This document shows positions 7,687-15,358 of a stretch of DNA of 64,000 nt, in pieces (positions within the stretch are counted from its first letter, which is position 1; every line of letters begins with the position of its first letter). Source of the DNA: Zunongwangia pacifica (lineage in GTDB: Bacteria > Bacteroidota > Bacteroidia > Flavobacteriales > Flavobacteriaceae). The stretch covers positions 1-64,000 of the forward strand of contig NZ_JAKHSK010000001.1 of the NCBI RefSeq assembly GCF_023499215.1. Direction: 5' to 3'. Both the position numbers and the translations under genes were made by a program. Under the pieces are notes generated by a model. That model was not told the origin of the DNA. It did not search any database and was given only the letters and a program-made list of their open reading frames with translations.

Positions 7687-9452
7687 TAATCATAGCAGTT
7701 TTTCTTTGTTCAATTGCAGTCGATGCACAGTCCCTGCAACTGGCCGAGAATTTTTTTGCTAAAGGGGAATACGAGAAGGCTTTATCGTATTATCAAAAAA
7801 CGCTACAGCAACAAAATAACGATATCCGCGCTTTTCAGGGGGTGATTAGTTCTTTACAGCAATTAGAGCGTTTTGATGAGGCAGAAGAAATGCTTGTACA
7901 GCAATTAGAGCGTTCCCCAAAAAACTTAACGCTATTAATTGATATTGGGCATAATTTCGCTTTACAGAGAAACGAAGCCAAAGCTGAGCAATATTATCAA
8001 AAAGCCCTGACCTTTCTTGAAGAAGATCCAAAACAAGCCTTTAGCATAGGGCTGAAATTTGAAAATTATAATCTTTTAGATAACGCCGCCGCTGCCTATA
8101 AAAAAGCGAACCAATTAATGCCAAATGCCGGCCTGGAGCTAAAACTGGCCAGGCTGTATGGCGAGCAGGGGGAGCTTCAGCAAATGTTTGAAAGTTACCT
8201 GGATTTAGTAATGAAAGACCAGAAGTATTTCCCTTATGCAAATCGGGAATTTGGAGAATTCATTACTGAGGATGCTTCAGCCGAACCTAATATTTTGCTT
8301 AGGACCACTCTTTTAAAACGACTGCAAACCAATCCCAATCCTTTTTATAACGAGATGTTAAGCTGGTTGTATATTCAGCAAAAAGAATATAATAAAGCGC
8401 TTATTCAGGAAAAAGCAATTTATAGGCGGTCTGCAATTCCCAATTTAAGCCGCATCATGAATCTGGCTTATGCTGCGAAAAACGCAGAAGATCTGGAAGC
8501 TGCAAAAACAGTAACCGATTTTATTATTGAAGAAGCCCCGGCTTCTTTAAAATTGAACGCAAAACAGCTAAAAATAAGTTTACAGATAGCCACGGCAACG
8601 CCCTCACAATATCCTGAAATCGAAGATGATTTTCGCCATGTTGTTGAAGAATATGCAAATTCCGTAGAAACCATTCCGTTACAAATCGATTTTGGTTTGT
8701 TTTTGGCCTTTAAATCAGATAAAGTTGCCGAAGCAGAAAATCTGCTTAAAACTCTGCTTAATATGTCTGTAAACGCATATGAGATAGCTCGTATAAAAAT
8801 GGCTATTGCCGATGTTTTGGTACTTCAGCAAAAATTTAATGAAGCACTTATTACCTATACTCAGGTGCAAAAAATGGTCAATAACGATAAAATTGCCCAG
8901 GATGCACAATTCAAAGTGGCAAAAACCAGCTATTATAAAGGCGACTTTGAGTGGGCGCAAACACAATTGGACGTTCTAAAGAAATCGACTTCTCAGTTAA
9001 TCGCAAACGATGCGATGGAGCTTAGCCTGATGATTAAAGACAATTCCCTGGACTCTAATCAGGTTGCCCTTAAAAAGTATGCACATGCCGATTTACTGGC
9101 TTATCAGGGGAAAAATAAACAGGCGATTGCCGAGTTAACGCAATTATTACAAGCACATAAAGGTGAGAAAATTGAAGATGAAGCATTATTTAAGCAGGCA
9201 CAGCTCTACGAATTAGAAGAACAGTATCTTTTAGCCGAAGAAAACTATTTGGCGATATTGGATAATTATAGTCAGGATTTATTAGCCGATAATGCAGCCT
9301 GGAATTTGGCCCAGATGTATAATAATAAACTGAAGTTGCCAGAGAAAGCCCGGCAATATTATGAGATGATATTGTTTAATTTTGAGGATAGTATTTATTT
9401 TACTGAGTCTAGGAAAAAATACAGGTTGCTAAGAGGCGACGACATAGAATGA
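7671..9452 (+). CDS. Secreted TPR-repeat protein
   Basis: A 593-residue protein with a clear signal peptide (MRFFILIIAVFLCSIAVDAQ, cleavage after DAQ or before it). The rest is helical TPR repeats, easily seen as A-E-x-Y-Y-x-K-A-L type units near residues 20-60, 85-125, 360-420 and 480-560 (for example ENFFAKGEYEKALSYYQKTL and AEENYLAILDNY). It would act in the periplasm or at the outer membrane as a protein-protein scaffold; no enzymatic domain is visible. The next gene overlaps its stop by 4 bp (ATGA), indicating translational coupling. The specific partner is unknown. Confidence 0.85.
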   Translation: MRFFILIIAVFLCSIAVDAQSLQLAENFFAKGEYEKALSYYQKTLQQQNNDIRAFQGVISSLQQLERFDEAEEMLVQQLERSPKNLTLLIDIGHNFALQRNEAKAEQYYQKALTFLEEDPKQAFSIGLKFENYNLLDNAAAAYKKANQLMPNAGLELKLARLYGEQGELQQMFESYLDLVMKDQKYFPYANREFGEFITEDASAEPNILLRTTLLKRLQTNPNPFYNEMLSWLYIQQKEYNKALIQEKAIYRRSAIPNLSRIMNLAYAAKNAEDLEAAKTVTDFIIEEAPASLKLNAKQLKISLQIATATPSQYPEIEDDFRHVVEEYANSVETIPLQIDFGLFLAFKSDKVAEAENLLKTLLNMSVNAYEIARIKMAIADVLVLQQKFNEALITYTQVQKMVNNDKIAQDAQFKVAKTSYYKGDFEWAQTQLDVLKKSTSQLIANDAMELSLMIKDNSLDSNQVALKKYAHADLLAYQGKNKQAIAELTQLLQAHKGEKIEDEALFKQAQLYELEEQYLLAEENYLAILDNYSQDLLADNAAWNLAQMYNNKLKLPEKARQYYEMILFNFEDSIYFTESRKKYRLLRGDDIE

Positions 9453-9880
9453 GGCAGTTATTATCAAAATCCTATAAATTATTCTGGGTGCTTATCCCAT
9501 TTGTGTTTATGTACGGTTTGTTCAATGAAGAGCATTCTTTGGTATTAAATATTCATGCAACTTATTTCGTAATTAACCACCTGGTTTTTGCAGAACTCAT
9601 TGTCATATTTTTTGCCATATTTGGTTTAGGATATTGGCTAATGGATATATTCAACAGGGAATTGATCAGCTGGATGACGGCTTACCATGTTTTTATAAGC
9701 ATTTTTGGGTTTTTGATTTTGTTGGTTTTTTACGGCTATGTTGAAAATTTAGAGATAGATTATGCTTTTAAGCAAACTTTGATGTTGTTTATGCTTATCA
9801 CCGCAGCCGTTACCGTTGCAGCACAATTACTATTTCCGCTTAATTTTGTCCTTTCTTTTCTTCGGAAGAGAAAACGCTGA
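9449..9880 (+). CDS. Small membrane protein with a COX1-like motif
   Basis: A 143-residue protein with four hydrophobic segments (about 12-24, 46-68, 76-98, 108-135) and a basic C-terminus (RKRKR). Residues 34-44 read NIHATYFVINH, close to the HDTYFVVAHFH motif of heme-copper oxidase subunit I. The following GLGYWLM also recalls subunit I, but the protein is far too short to be an oxidase and only part of the His set is present. The function is unknown. It overlaps the TPR gene by 4 bp, so the two products may work together in the envelope. Confidence 0.65.
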   Translation: MRQLLSKSYKLFWVLIPFVFMYGLFNEEHSLVLNIHATYFVINHLVFAELIVIFFAIFGLGYWLMDIFNRELISWMTAYHVFISIFGFLILLVFYGYVENLEIDYAFKQTLMLFMLITAAVTVAAQLLFPLNFVLSFLRKRKR

Positions 9881-9937
9881 ATTCATTTACCGCCAGTTAT
9901 TTAATTTATTAGTTTTTGGTATTCCCAACTTATAGTC

Positions 9938-9967
9938 TTGTCACAAGGCTTTGGATTCGTACTTTTG
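9938..9967 (+). promoter_or_regulatory. Bacteroidota-type promoter before the DUF4286 gene
   Basis: TTG (9938-9940), a 19-bp spacer and TACTTTTG (9960-9967) match both the -33 and -7 elements of the flavobacterial primary-sigma consensus. It would drive DUF4286-rsmA-mgtE. Confidence 0.75.
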
Positions 9968-9992
9968 CAAATTCAGGACTAAATTTTAGAAA

Positions 9993-10301
9993 ATGGTTAT
10001 TTATAACGTCACAACAAATGTTCAGGAAGAAGTCCATGCACAATGGCTAAAATGGATGAAAGCTGAATATATTCCTGCAATGCTAGATACCGGTAAATTT
10101 ACCAAAGCTTTAATGACCAAAGTGCTTACCAAAGAGCCTATGGGAGGGATCACGTATTCGGTGCAATATACGGCTGAAAGTATGGCCTATCTAAAAACCT
10201 TTTATGTAGAAGATCACGCCAATATGCTTTCCAAAAGTCAGGTTTTTAAAGGGAAGATTGTAGAGTTTTCTACTGAACTTCAGGTAATGGACGAGCAATA
10301 A
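9993..10301 (+). CDS. DUF4286 family protein
   Basis: A 102-residue cytoplasmic protein, no signal peptide or membrane segment. It matches the DUF4286 pattern: MVIYNVTTNV at the N-terminus, HAQWLKWMKAEYIPAML, and a VQYTAESMAYLKTFY block, suggesting a small ferredoxin-like (antibiotic-monooxygenase type) alpha/beta fold. No function is established. It sits 21 bp before rsmA behind a good promoter, so it is probably co-expressed with that rRNA methyltransferase. Confidence 0.85.
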   Translation: MVIYNVTTNVQEEVHAQWLKWMKAEYIPAMLDTGKFTKALMTKVLTKEPMGGITYSVQYTAESMAYLKTFYVEDHANMLSKSQVFKGKIVEFSTELQVMDEQ

Positions 10302-10322
10302 TTTGTTGTAAAAACAAACAAT

Positions 10323-11162
10323 ATGAGCAAGAAGAAATTTAAGAAAAACTATAAACCATCCCGGCAAGAAGATCAAAATGGGCAGGTACGGGCTAAAAAA
10401 CATCTTGGACAGCATTTTCTTAAAGACGAAAATATAGCCAAAAAGATTGGGGATACCTTGTCGCTTTCCGGTTACGATTATGTTTTGGAAATTGGGCCGG
10501 GAATGGGCGTGCTTACTAAGTTCTTGCTTCAAAAAAACACTGAGGTTCATGTTGTTGAAATCGATACTGAAAGTGTAGAATATCTAAACGCCAATTACCT
10601 TCAGCTTCATGGGAGAATTCACGAACAGGACTTTTTAAAATACGATCTTACGCAGGTTTTTGGAGATAAGCCGTTTGCGGTAACGGGTAATTTTCCTTAC
10701 AATATCTCTTCCCAAATCGTCTTTAAAGTATTAGAAATGAGAGACCAGATTCCAGAATTTTCGGGGATGTTTCAAAAAGAGGTCGCTCAACGAATTTGTG
10801 AAAAAGAAGGGAGCAAAACGTATGGTATTCTTTCAGTATTAACTCAGGCGTTTTATGATGCTGAATATTTGTTTACCGTTTCACCTTCAGTATTTAATCC
10901 GCCACCAAAAGTGGATAGTGGAGTGCTTCGGTTAATTCGAAAAGAGGATTTCCATTTAGCCTGTAATGAAGTCTTACTTTTTAGAATTGTTAAAATGGCC
11001 TTTCAGCAACGTCGTAAAACCTTAAGAAATAGTTTAAAAAGTCTTAATTTACCCGATACTTTAAGGGAAGATGCTATCTTTGGCAAGCGGCCAGAACAGC
11101 TCAGCACAAAGGATTTTATTTCACTTACCTTAAATATCGAGCCATATGCAGTTTCAAATTAG
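10323..11162 (+). CDS. rsmA: 16S rRNA dimethyladenosine transferase (A1518/A1519)
   Basis: Adds methyl groups to two adjacent adenines near the 3' end of 16S rRNA. A basic N-terminal leader ([15 protein letters not shown]) precedes the conserved [15 protein letters not shown] start. The SAM-binding motif is [12 protein letters not shown] and the catalytic motif IV is NFPYNIS. The C-terminal domain shows [15 protein letters not shown] and the basic stretch [13 protein letters not shown]. At 279 residues it has the usual length. mgtE overlaps its end by 17 bp. Confidence 0.97.
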   Translation: MSKKKFKKNYKPSRQEDQNGQVRAKKHLGQHFLKDENIAKKIGDTLSLSGYDYVLEIGPGMGVLTKFLLQKNTEVHVVEIDTESVEYLNANYLQLHGRIHEQDFLKYDLTQVFGDKPFAVTGNFPYNISSQIVFKVLEMRDQIPEFSGMFQKEVAQRICEKEGSKTYGILSVLTQAFYDAEYLFTVSPSVFNPPPKVDSGVLRLIRKEDFHLACNEVLLFRIVKMAFQQRRKTLRNSLKSLNLPDTLREDAIFGKRPEQLSTKDFISLTLNIEPYAVSN

Positions 11163-12501
11163 CACCGAACTAATTGAGAAAATTCAATTCCTCATTGAAG
11201 AAAGAAATGATGAAGAATTGTTATTGCATTTAGAGGAAGTTCACCATGCCGATATTGCTGAAATTATTACAGAGCTTAGCCTGGACGATGCGACCTATTT
11301 GGTAAGACTTCTTGATAGCGGAAAAACTTCTGAAGCTATAATGGAGCTTGAAGAAGGGGTGAGGGAGCGTATTTTGGAAACCTTATCTGCCAAAGAGATC
11401 GCAGATGAGTTGGTAGAAATGGATACCGATGATGCTGCCGATATCATGAACGAGCTTTCGCCCGAGTTGCAGAAGCAGGTGATTTCTGAAATTAAGGACG
11501 AGCAACATGCTGAAGATATCGTAGAACTGTTACGTTATCCTGAAGATTCAGCCGGTGGTTTAATGGCAAAAGAGCTGGTAAAGGTTAACGAGAACTGGAG
11601 CGTTACCGGTTGTATGACCGAGATGCGTGCCCAGGCAGAAAATGTAACCCGTGTACATTCTATCTATGTGGTAGATGATAAAAATCGCTTAAAAGGAAGA
11701 CTTTCCCTTAAAGATTTACTTACCGCAGCAAGCAATGAAAACATAAGGGATGTTTATATCCCAAATGTAGATTATGTAACTGTACATACCGAAGGCGAAG
11801 AAGTGGCCAGGATCATGCAAAAATATGATCTGGAAGCGATTCCTGTAATTGATGAAATGAGACGATTGGTTGGTAGGATTACCATAGATGATATTGTAGA
11901 TTTTATTAAAGAAGAAGCCGAGCGTGATTATCAAATGGCTGCAGGTATCTCTGAAGGTGTAGAAGCCGATGATAATATCTTTAAACAAACCAGAGCGCGA
12001 CTGCCCTGGCTTTTAATAGGAATGTTTGGAGGATTAGGAGCAGCTGGGATTATTAGTGGATTTCAGGGGAGTATGGCAGTTTTTCCTAAATTATTGCTTT
12101 TTGTACCCCTTATCCAGGCGACTGCGGGTAACGTGGGTGTGCAATCTAGCGCTATAGTGGTGCAGGGGCTGGCTAACGGTAGTTTAAAAGGGAATATTAT
12201 CGCAAAGCGATTATTTAAAGAAATTTCACTGGCTTTGGTAAACGGAATCTCGATTGCGATCATTGTGTTTATTATAAGCAGCGTTTGGTTTGAAACCAGT
12301 TATACGGAATCCCTAAGTGTTGGAGTAGCTTTAATTTCAGTGATACTACTGGCGGCGATGATTGGTACCGTAATCCCAATAATTTTAGATAAAAATAATA
12401 TCGATCCGGCAGTAGCCACAGGACCATTTATCACAACCAGTAATGATGTTTTTGGGATTCTTACCTATTTTTTAATCGCAAAAGCCATATTAGGCTTCTA
12501 A
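11146..12501 (+). CDS. mgtE: MgtE-type magnesium transporter
   Basis: Inner-membrane Mg2+ channel/transporter. The domain order is standard: an acidic N-terminal helical domain (about 1-130) with repeated E/D-rich motifs, two CBS domains (about 131-255), then five hydrophobic segments (about 283-450). The pore region contains [23 protein letters not shown], and the last segment has the conserved [18 protein letters not shown] stretch with the pore aspartate. At 451 residues it has the usual length. The 17-bp overlap with rsmA implies coupled expression. Confidence 0.96.
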   Translation: MQFQISTELIEKIQFLIEERNDEELLLHLEEVHHADIAEIITELSLDDATYLVRLLDSGKTSEAIMELEEGVRERILETLSAKEIADELVEMDTDDAADIMNELSPELQKQVISEIKDEQHAEDIVELLRYPEDSAGGLMAKELVKVNENWSVTGCMTEMRAQAENVTRVHSIYVVDDKNRLKGRLSLKDLLTAASNENIRDVYIPNVDYVTVHTEGEEVARIMQKYDLEAIPVIDEMRRLVGRITIDDIVDFIKEEAERDYQMAAGISEGVEADDNIFKQTRARLPWLLIGMFGGLGAAGIISGFQGSMAVFPKLLLFVPLIQATAGNVGVQSSAIVVQGLANGSLKGNIIAKRLFKEISLALVNGISIAIIVFIISSVWFETSYTESLSVGVALISVILLAAMIGTVIPIILDKNNIDPAVATGPFITTSNDVFGILTYFLIAKAILGF

Positions 12502-12540
12502 GAAATCGGTTTATTTTTTCTTCATATGCCCAGCTTTGTT

Positions 12541-12548
12541 TAAATTTG
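12541..12548 (+). promoter_or_regulatory. -7 element upstream of the 2-hydroxyacid dehydrogenase
   Basis: TAAATTTG matches TAnnTTTG. It lies 228 bp before the dehydrogenase start and 16 bp before a doubtful 71-codon ORF. No TTG is found at the proper upstream distance. Confidence 0.45.
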
Positions 12549-12564
12549 TAGGCTATTGTAGCGG

Positions 12565-12780
12565 TTGAATATGACACTTTTCACTTTTCAACGATTAAAT
12601 TTAGAAAGCGATTTTAACCCTTTTTCTTCGGGGAAATCTGCTATAAATTCAGATCATATCTTTTTTAGAAAAAATAGTAGGCAGGTAGGTATCTGGTATT
12701 CTAAACTTAACTGGTTAAGGGATAGTTATGTTTCAGCTAAAAATCACAAATTATATATTAATAAAAATCGCTTAAAATGA
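12565..12780 (+). CDS. Doubtful 71-residue ORF ahead of the dehydrogenase
   Basis: Starts at TTG (12565) or ATG (12571) just after a -7 element and overlaps the next start by 4 bp (ATGA), which favours a real gene. The product has no signal peptide, no membrane segment and no motif I recognise; it is rich in Asn, Ser, Phe and Lys. It could equally be a long untranslated leader. Confidence 0.25.
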   Translation: MNMTLFTFQRLNLESDFNPFSSGKSAINSDHIFFRKNSRQVGIWYSKLNWLRDSYVSAKNHKLYINKNRLK

Positions 12781-13754
12781 TCATTTTACACGCCGATACG
12801 AATCACCCTAAATTGATTGAGTTATTGGCAGATGCATGGCATCACAATATTGAAGGGTTTACTCAAAGCAGGGAAGAAACATTACAAAACCAGCATTTAT
12901 ACGATGGGATTGTAATAAGAAGTAGGTACACAATCGATAAGGCTTTTCTTGATGCGGCCCCAAACCTAAAATTTATTGCAAGAGTAGGCGCCGGTTTAGA
13001 AAATATCGATGTAGACTATGCAAAGGAACGTGGAGTGAAATTATTCTCGGCCCCAGAAGGTAATCGCAATGCCGTAGGAGAGCATACTTTGGGAATGTTG
13101 TTATCCCTTTTCAATAAATTGAACAAAGCTGATAGAGAAGTGAGAGAAGGGCTTTGGAACCGTGAAGAGAATCGTGGGATCGAGCTTGATGGAAAAACCG
13201 TAGGAATCATTGGCTACGGAAATATGGGAAAAGCCTTCGCTAAAAAGCTAAGAGGTTTTGATGTAGAAGTACTTTGCTATGATATTAAAGACGATGTAGA
13301 CGATAGCAATGCTACCCAGGTAGATTGGCAAGAATTCACTAAAAAATGTGATGTAGTAAGTTTGCATACCCCGTGGACAAAAGAAACCGATAAAATGGTT
13401 AACGCAAAGTTTATCGAGTCTTTCGCAAAACCATTCTGGTTTATTAATACGGCACGCGGTAAAAATGTAGTGACTGAAGATTTAGTGGCTGCCCTACGAT
13501 CTGGACAGGTTTTAGGGGCTGGATTAGACGTTTTAGAATACGAAAAAGCCTCATTCGAAAGCTTATTTGCCAACAAGAAGAATGTAGCGATTAGTGCTGC
13601 CGAGCCAGTGCCAGAAGCGATGCGTGAACTTATGTTTATGCCAAATACAATTTTGAGTCCGCATGTGGCCGGTTGGACGGTAGAATCTCATGAAAAATTG
13701 GCCACTGTAATTGCCAATAAAATCATTAAGCAATTTGGTAAGGGCGAGGAATAA
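12777..13754 (+). CDS. D-isomer-specific 2-hydroxyacid dehydrogenase
   Basis: NAD-dependent oxidoreductase of the phosphoglycerate dehydrogenase superfamily; 325 residues. The NAD-binding motif is TVGIIGYGNMGKAFAKKLRGF (about 142-162). The catalytic Arg lies in INTARGKNV, the Glu in the GLDVLEYEKASFE segment and the His in LSPHVAGWT. It lacks the C-terminal ACT regulatory domain of long SerA proteins, so it is a short form. Serine synthesis is plausible, but glyoxylate/hydroxypyruvate or D-lactate activity cannot be excluded. A terminator follows at 13781. Confidence 0.85.
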   Translation: MIILHADTNHPKLIELLADAWHHNIEGFTQSREETLQNQHLYDGIVIRSRYTIDKAFLDAAPNLKFIARVGAGLENIDVDYAKERGVKLFSAPEGNRNAVGEHTLGMLLSLFNKLNKADREVREGLWNREENRGIELDGKTVGIIGYGNMGKAFAKKLRGFDVEVLCYDIKDDVDDSNATQVDWQEFTKKCDVVSLHTPWTKETDKMVNAKFIESFAKPFWFINTARGKNVVTEDLVAALRSGQVLGAGLDVLEYEKASFESLFANKKNVAISAAEPVPEAMRELMFMPNTILSPHVAGWTVESHEKLATVIANKIIKQFGKGEE

Positions 13755-13780
13755 ATAACTCGAATTCCATAAAATTAGTA

Positions 13781-13822
13781 AAAAGCTGCCTGCGATATTC
13801 CATATTTCAGGTAGCTTTTTTA
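13781..13822 (+). terminator. Intrinsic terminator after the dehydrogenase
   Basis: AAAAGCTGCCTG (13781-13792) pairs with CAGGTAGCTTTT (13808-13819) with one G-T pair, followed by T's. Nothing else was recognised between here and 13971. Confidence 0.7.
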
Positions 13823-13971
13823 TTAACATTAGTTCCAAATTTTAACTCCTGCTTTTAGTTCGGGGCACAATATAATTCCTTATTGCGGTTTTTTTGGGAA
13901 TTTTAGATGCTGAAAGGAATGAAATTGAATTTTGTGAACCTTCGAATTAAAGTTTCTCTGAAATGTCCTGA

Positions 13972-14094
13972 ATGCTTAACACTATCGAAACAGGAAATGT
14001 TTTAAAGCTTCTTATTTTAGCGATATTCATGATTTTTTTATCATTATTTCGGCCTATGATTGCTGAAATTTTATCTGAAATAATACGCCTATGA
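13972..14094 (+). CDS. Possible 40-residue single-span membrane peptide
   Basis: An ATG-started frame of 40 codons reading MLNTIETGNVLKLLILAIF at the start, then a hydrophobic stretch ending IIRL. One transmembrane helix covers about residues 11-33. Its TGA overlaps the ATG of the next gene (ATGA), a typical translational-coupling arrangement, and it fills an otherwise empty 336-bp gap. I do not recognise a family. Coding status is inferred from the overlap and the clean hydrophobic helix only. Confidence 0.4.
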   Translation: MLNTIETGNVLKLLILAIFMIFLSLFRPMIAEILSEIIRL

Positions 14095-14507
14095 AAAACA
14101 TTCTCGTGCTTTGTACAGGAAACTCATGCCGTAGCCAGATCGCGCACGGTTACTTAAATTATTTTGCCTATAAAAAGGCGAACGTCTATAGCGCGGGAAT
14201 AGATAAACATGGGGTGAACCCACATGCCATCGTTACGATGCAGGAAGATGGGATTAATATTGAAGCACATACCAGCAATCTGATAGAAGAATATAAGGAT
14301 ATCGATTTCGATTATATTATTAGTGTTTGCGATCATGCTAAAGACCATTGTCCTGTGGACTTTTCATCTAAAGCCGTTAGAATACATCAGCATTTTAAAG
14401 ATCCTTCAGCGGTAAAAGGAAATAGTCGCCAAATCCATGAAGCCTTTGAGGCTACCAGACAGGGGATTAAAGATTTTTGTAGGGCTTTTGTGAAACAATA
14501 TTTATAA
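14091..14507 (+). CDS. ArsC-type arsenate reductase (LMW phosphatase fold)
   Basis: 138 residues with the low-molecular-weight phosphatase P-loop C8-TGNSC-R14-S15 at the N-terminus. Two further cysteines, C80 and C87 (SVCDHAKDHCP), have the spacing of the redox pair in thioredoxin-coupled ArsC enzymes, which pass electrons C8-C80-C87. That makes reduction of arsenate to arsenite more likely than tyrosine phosphatase activity. No arsR, arsB or acr3 gene is adjacent, so the reductase may act with an exporter encoded elsewhere. Confidence 0.8.
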   Translation: MKNILVLCTGNSCRSQIAHGYLNYFAYKKANVYSAGIDKHGVNPHAIVTMQEDGINIEAHTSNLIEEYKDIDFDYIISVCDHAKDHCPVDFSSKAVRIHQHFKDPSAVKGNSRQIHEAFEATRQGIKDFCRAFVKQYL

Positions 14508-14530
14508 AAAAGGATGGCTATTGCCATCCT
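14505..14530 (-). terminator. Intrinsic terminator of the minus-strand SDR gene
   Basis: AGGATGGC (14511-14518) and GCCATCCT (14523-14530) form an 8-bp stem. Read on the minus strand it is followed by TTTTTTAT, so it ends the gene at 14558-15208; the plus-strand side lacks a T tract. Confidence 0.8.
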
Positions 14531-14557
14531 AATTAAGGTCAAAAATTAGTCACGAAA

Positions 14558-15208
14558 TTATCCAATCCCGCTTATTTCTATTAAAGCCTGCTTCACTGGA
14601 GTTTCTCCTTCTAGCGCTTCAAAACTCATGTTTTTAGTTAATGGGTCTGCTAAAGACATCACCATTAAAAAAGCAACATCGTCGCGGGCAATTTCGCCAT
14701 ATTCACCAAGTTTTTCAGCAACTTTTACACGAGCTCGGCCAAGCTCGTCACTTAAACTTCCTGGTTGTACAATGGTAAAAGGGACACCGCTTTCACGAAG
14801 ATGGTCGTCAGCTTTTTTCTTTGCACGTAGATAATGTTCTAGGTCTCCGCCATCTTCAGGATGATCTGTTCCCATAGAACTTAACATAACAAACTTTTTT
14901 ACACCATGCTCTTTCGCTGCATCGATCATTTTTATAGCTCCTTCTTCATCTACCGCCGTTGTTTTCTCTGGGCCAGTACTTCCGCCAGAACCTGCCGCAA
15001 AGATAACCTTGTCTACCCCTTCAAAAGCGTGTTTTACATCGCCTTCAAGATCAGCCATAATACTTTCAACACCCATATCGTCAAAAATCTGTTTTTGTTC
15101 TTCTTTCCTGATCATGGCTACAGGATTAAAGTTTTGGGAGCTGTTCAGTATTTCAATAATTCTTTTTCCTGTTTGTCCGGTTGCTCCGGCAATCAATATC
15201 TTTTCCAT
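14558..15208 (-). CDS. NAD(P)-binding SDR / NmrA-like protein
   Basis: A 216-residue protein of the atypical short-chain dehydrogenase group. The nucleotide-binding motif is ILIAGATGQTGKRI (about 4-17). Later segments VIFAAGSGG, KFVMLSSMGTD and FTIVQPGSL mark strands of a Rossmann fold. The classical YxxxK pair is not obvious, so it may act as a redox-sensing or flavin-reductase-like protein. It is a single gene on the minus strand with its own terminator. Confidence 0.8.
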   Translation of the reverse strand: MEKILIAGATGQTGKRIIEILNSSQNFNPVAMIRKEEQKQIFDDMGVESIMADLEGDVKHAFEGVDKVIFAAGSGGSTGPEKTTAVDEEGAIKMIDAAKEHGVKKFVMLSSMGTDHPEDGGDLEHYLRAKKKADDHLRESGVPFTIVQPGSLSDELGRARVKVAEKLGEYGEIARDDVAFLMVMSLADPLTKNMSFEALEGETPVKQALIEISGIG

Positions 15209-15358
15209 TGTTTTTTACTTGTTTTAGGGTAATATAATAATCGATATAAAAATTGCCTAAGCTCAACGCAGGTATAACACTAAATTAACAGGTATAGGAG
15301 GTAATCTTCTTATAAAAAATAATTTTCTGATAATGCTTATGGATTTACAAGAGATTGT

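Noticed and set aside
12781-13754. Naming the 2-hydroxyacid dehydrogenase SerA.
   Set aside because: It lacks the C-terminal ACT domain and the substrate cannot be told from sequence.
14091-14507. Calling an ars resistance operon.
   Set aside because: Only the reductase-like gene is present; no regulator or exporter flanks it.
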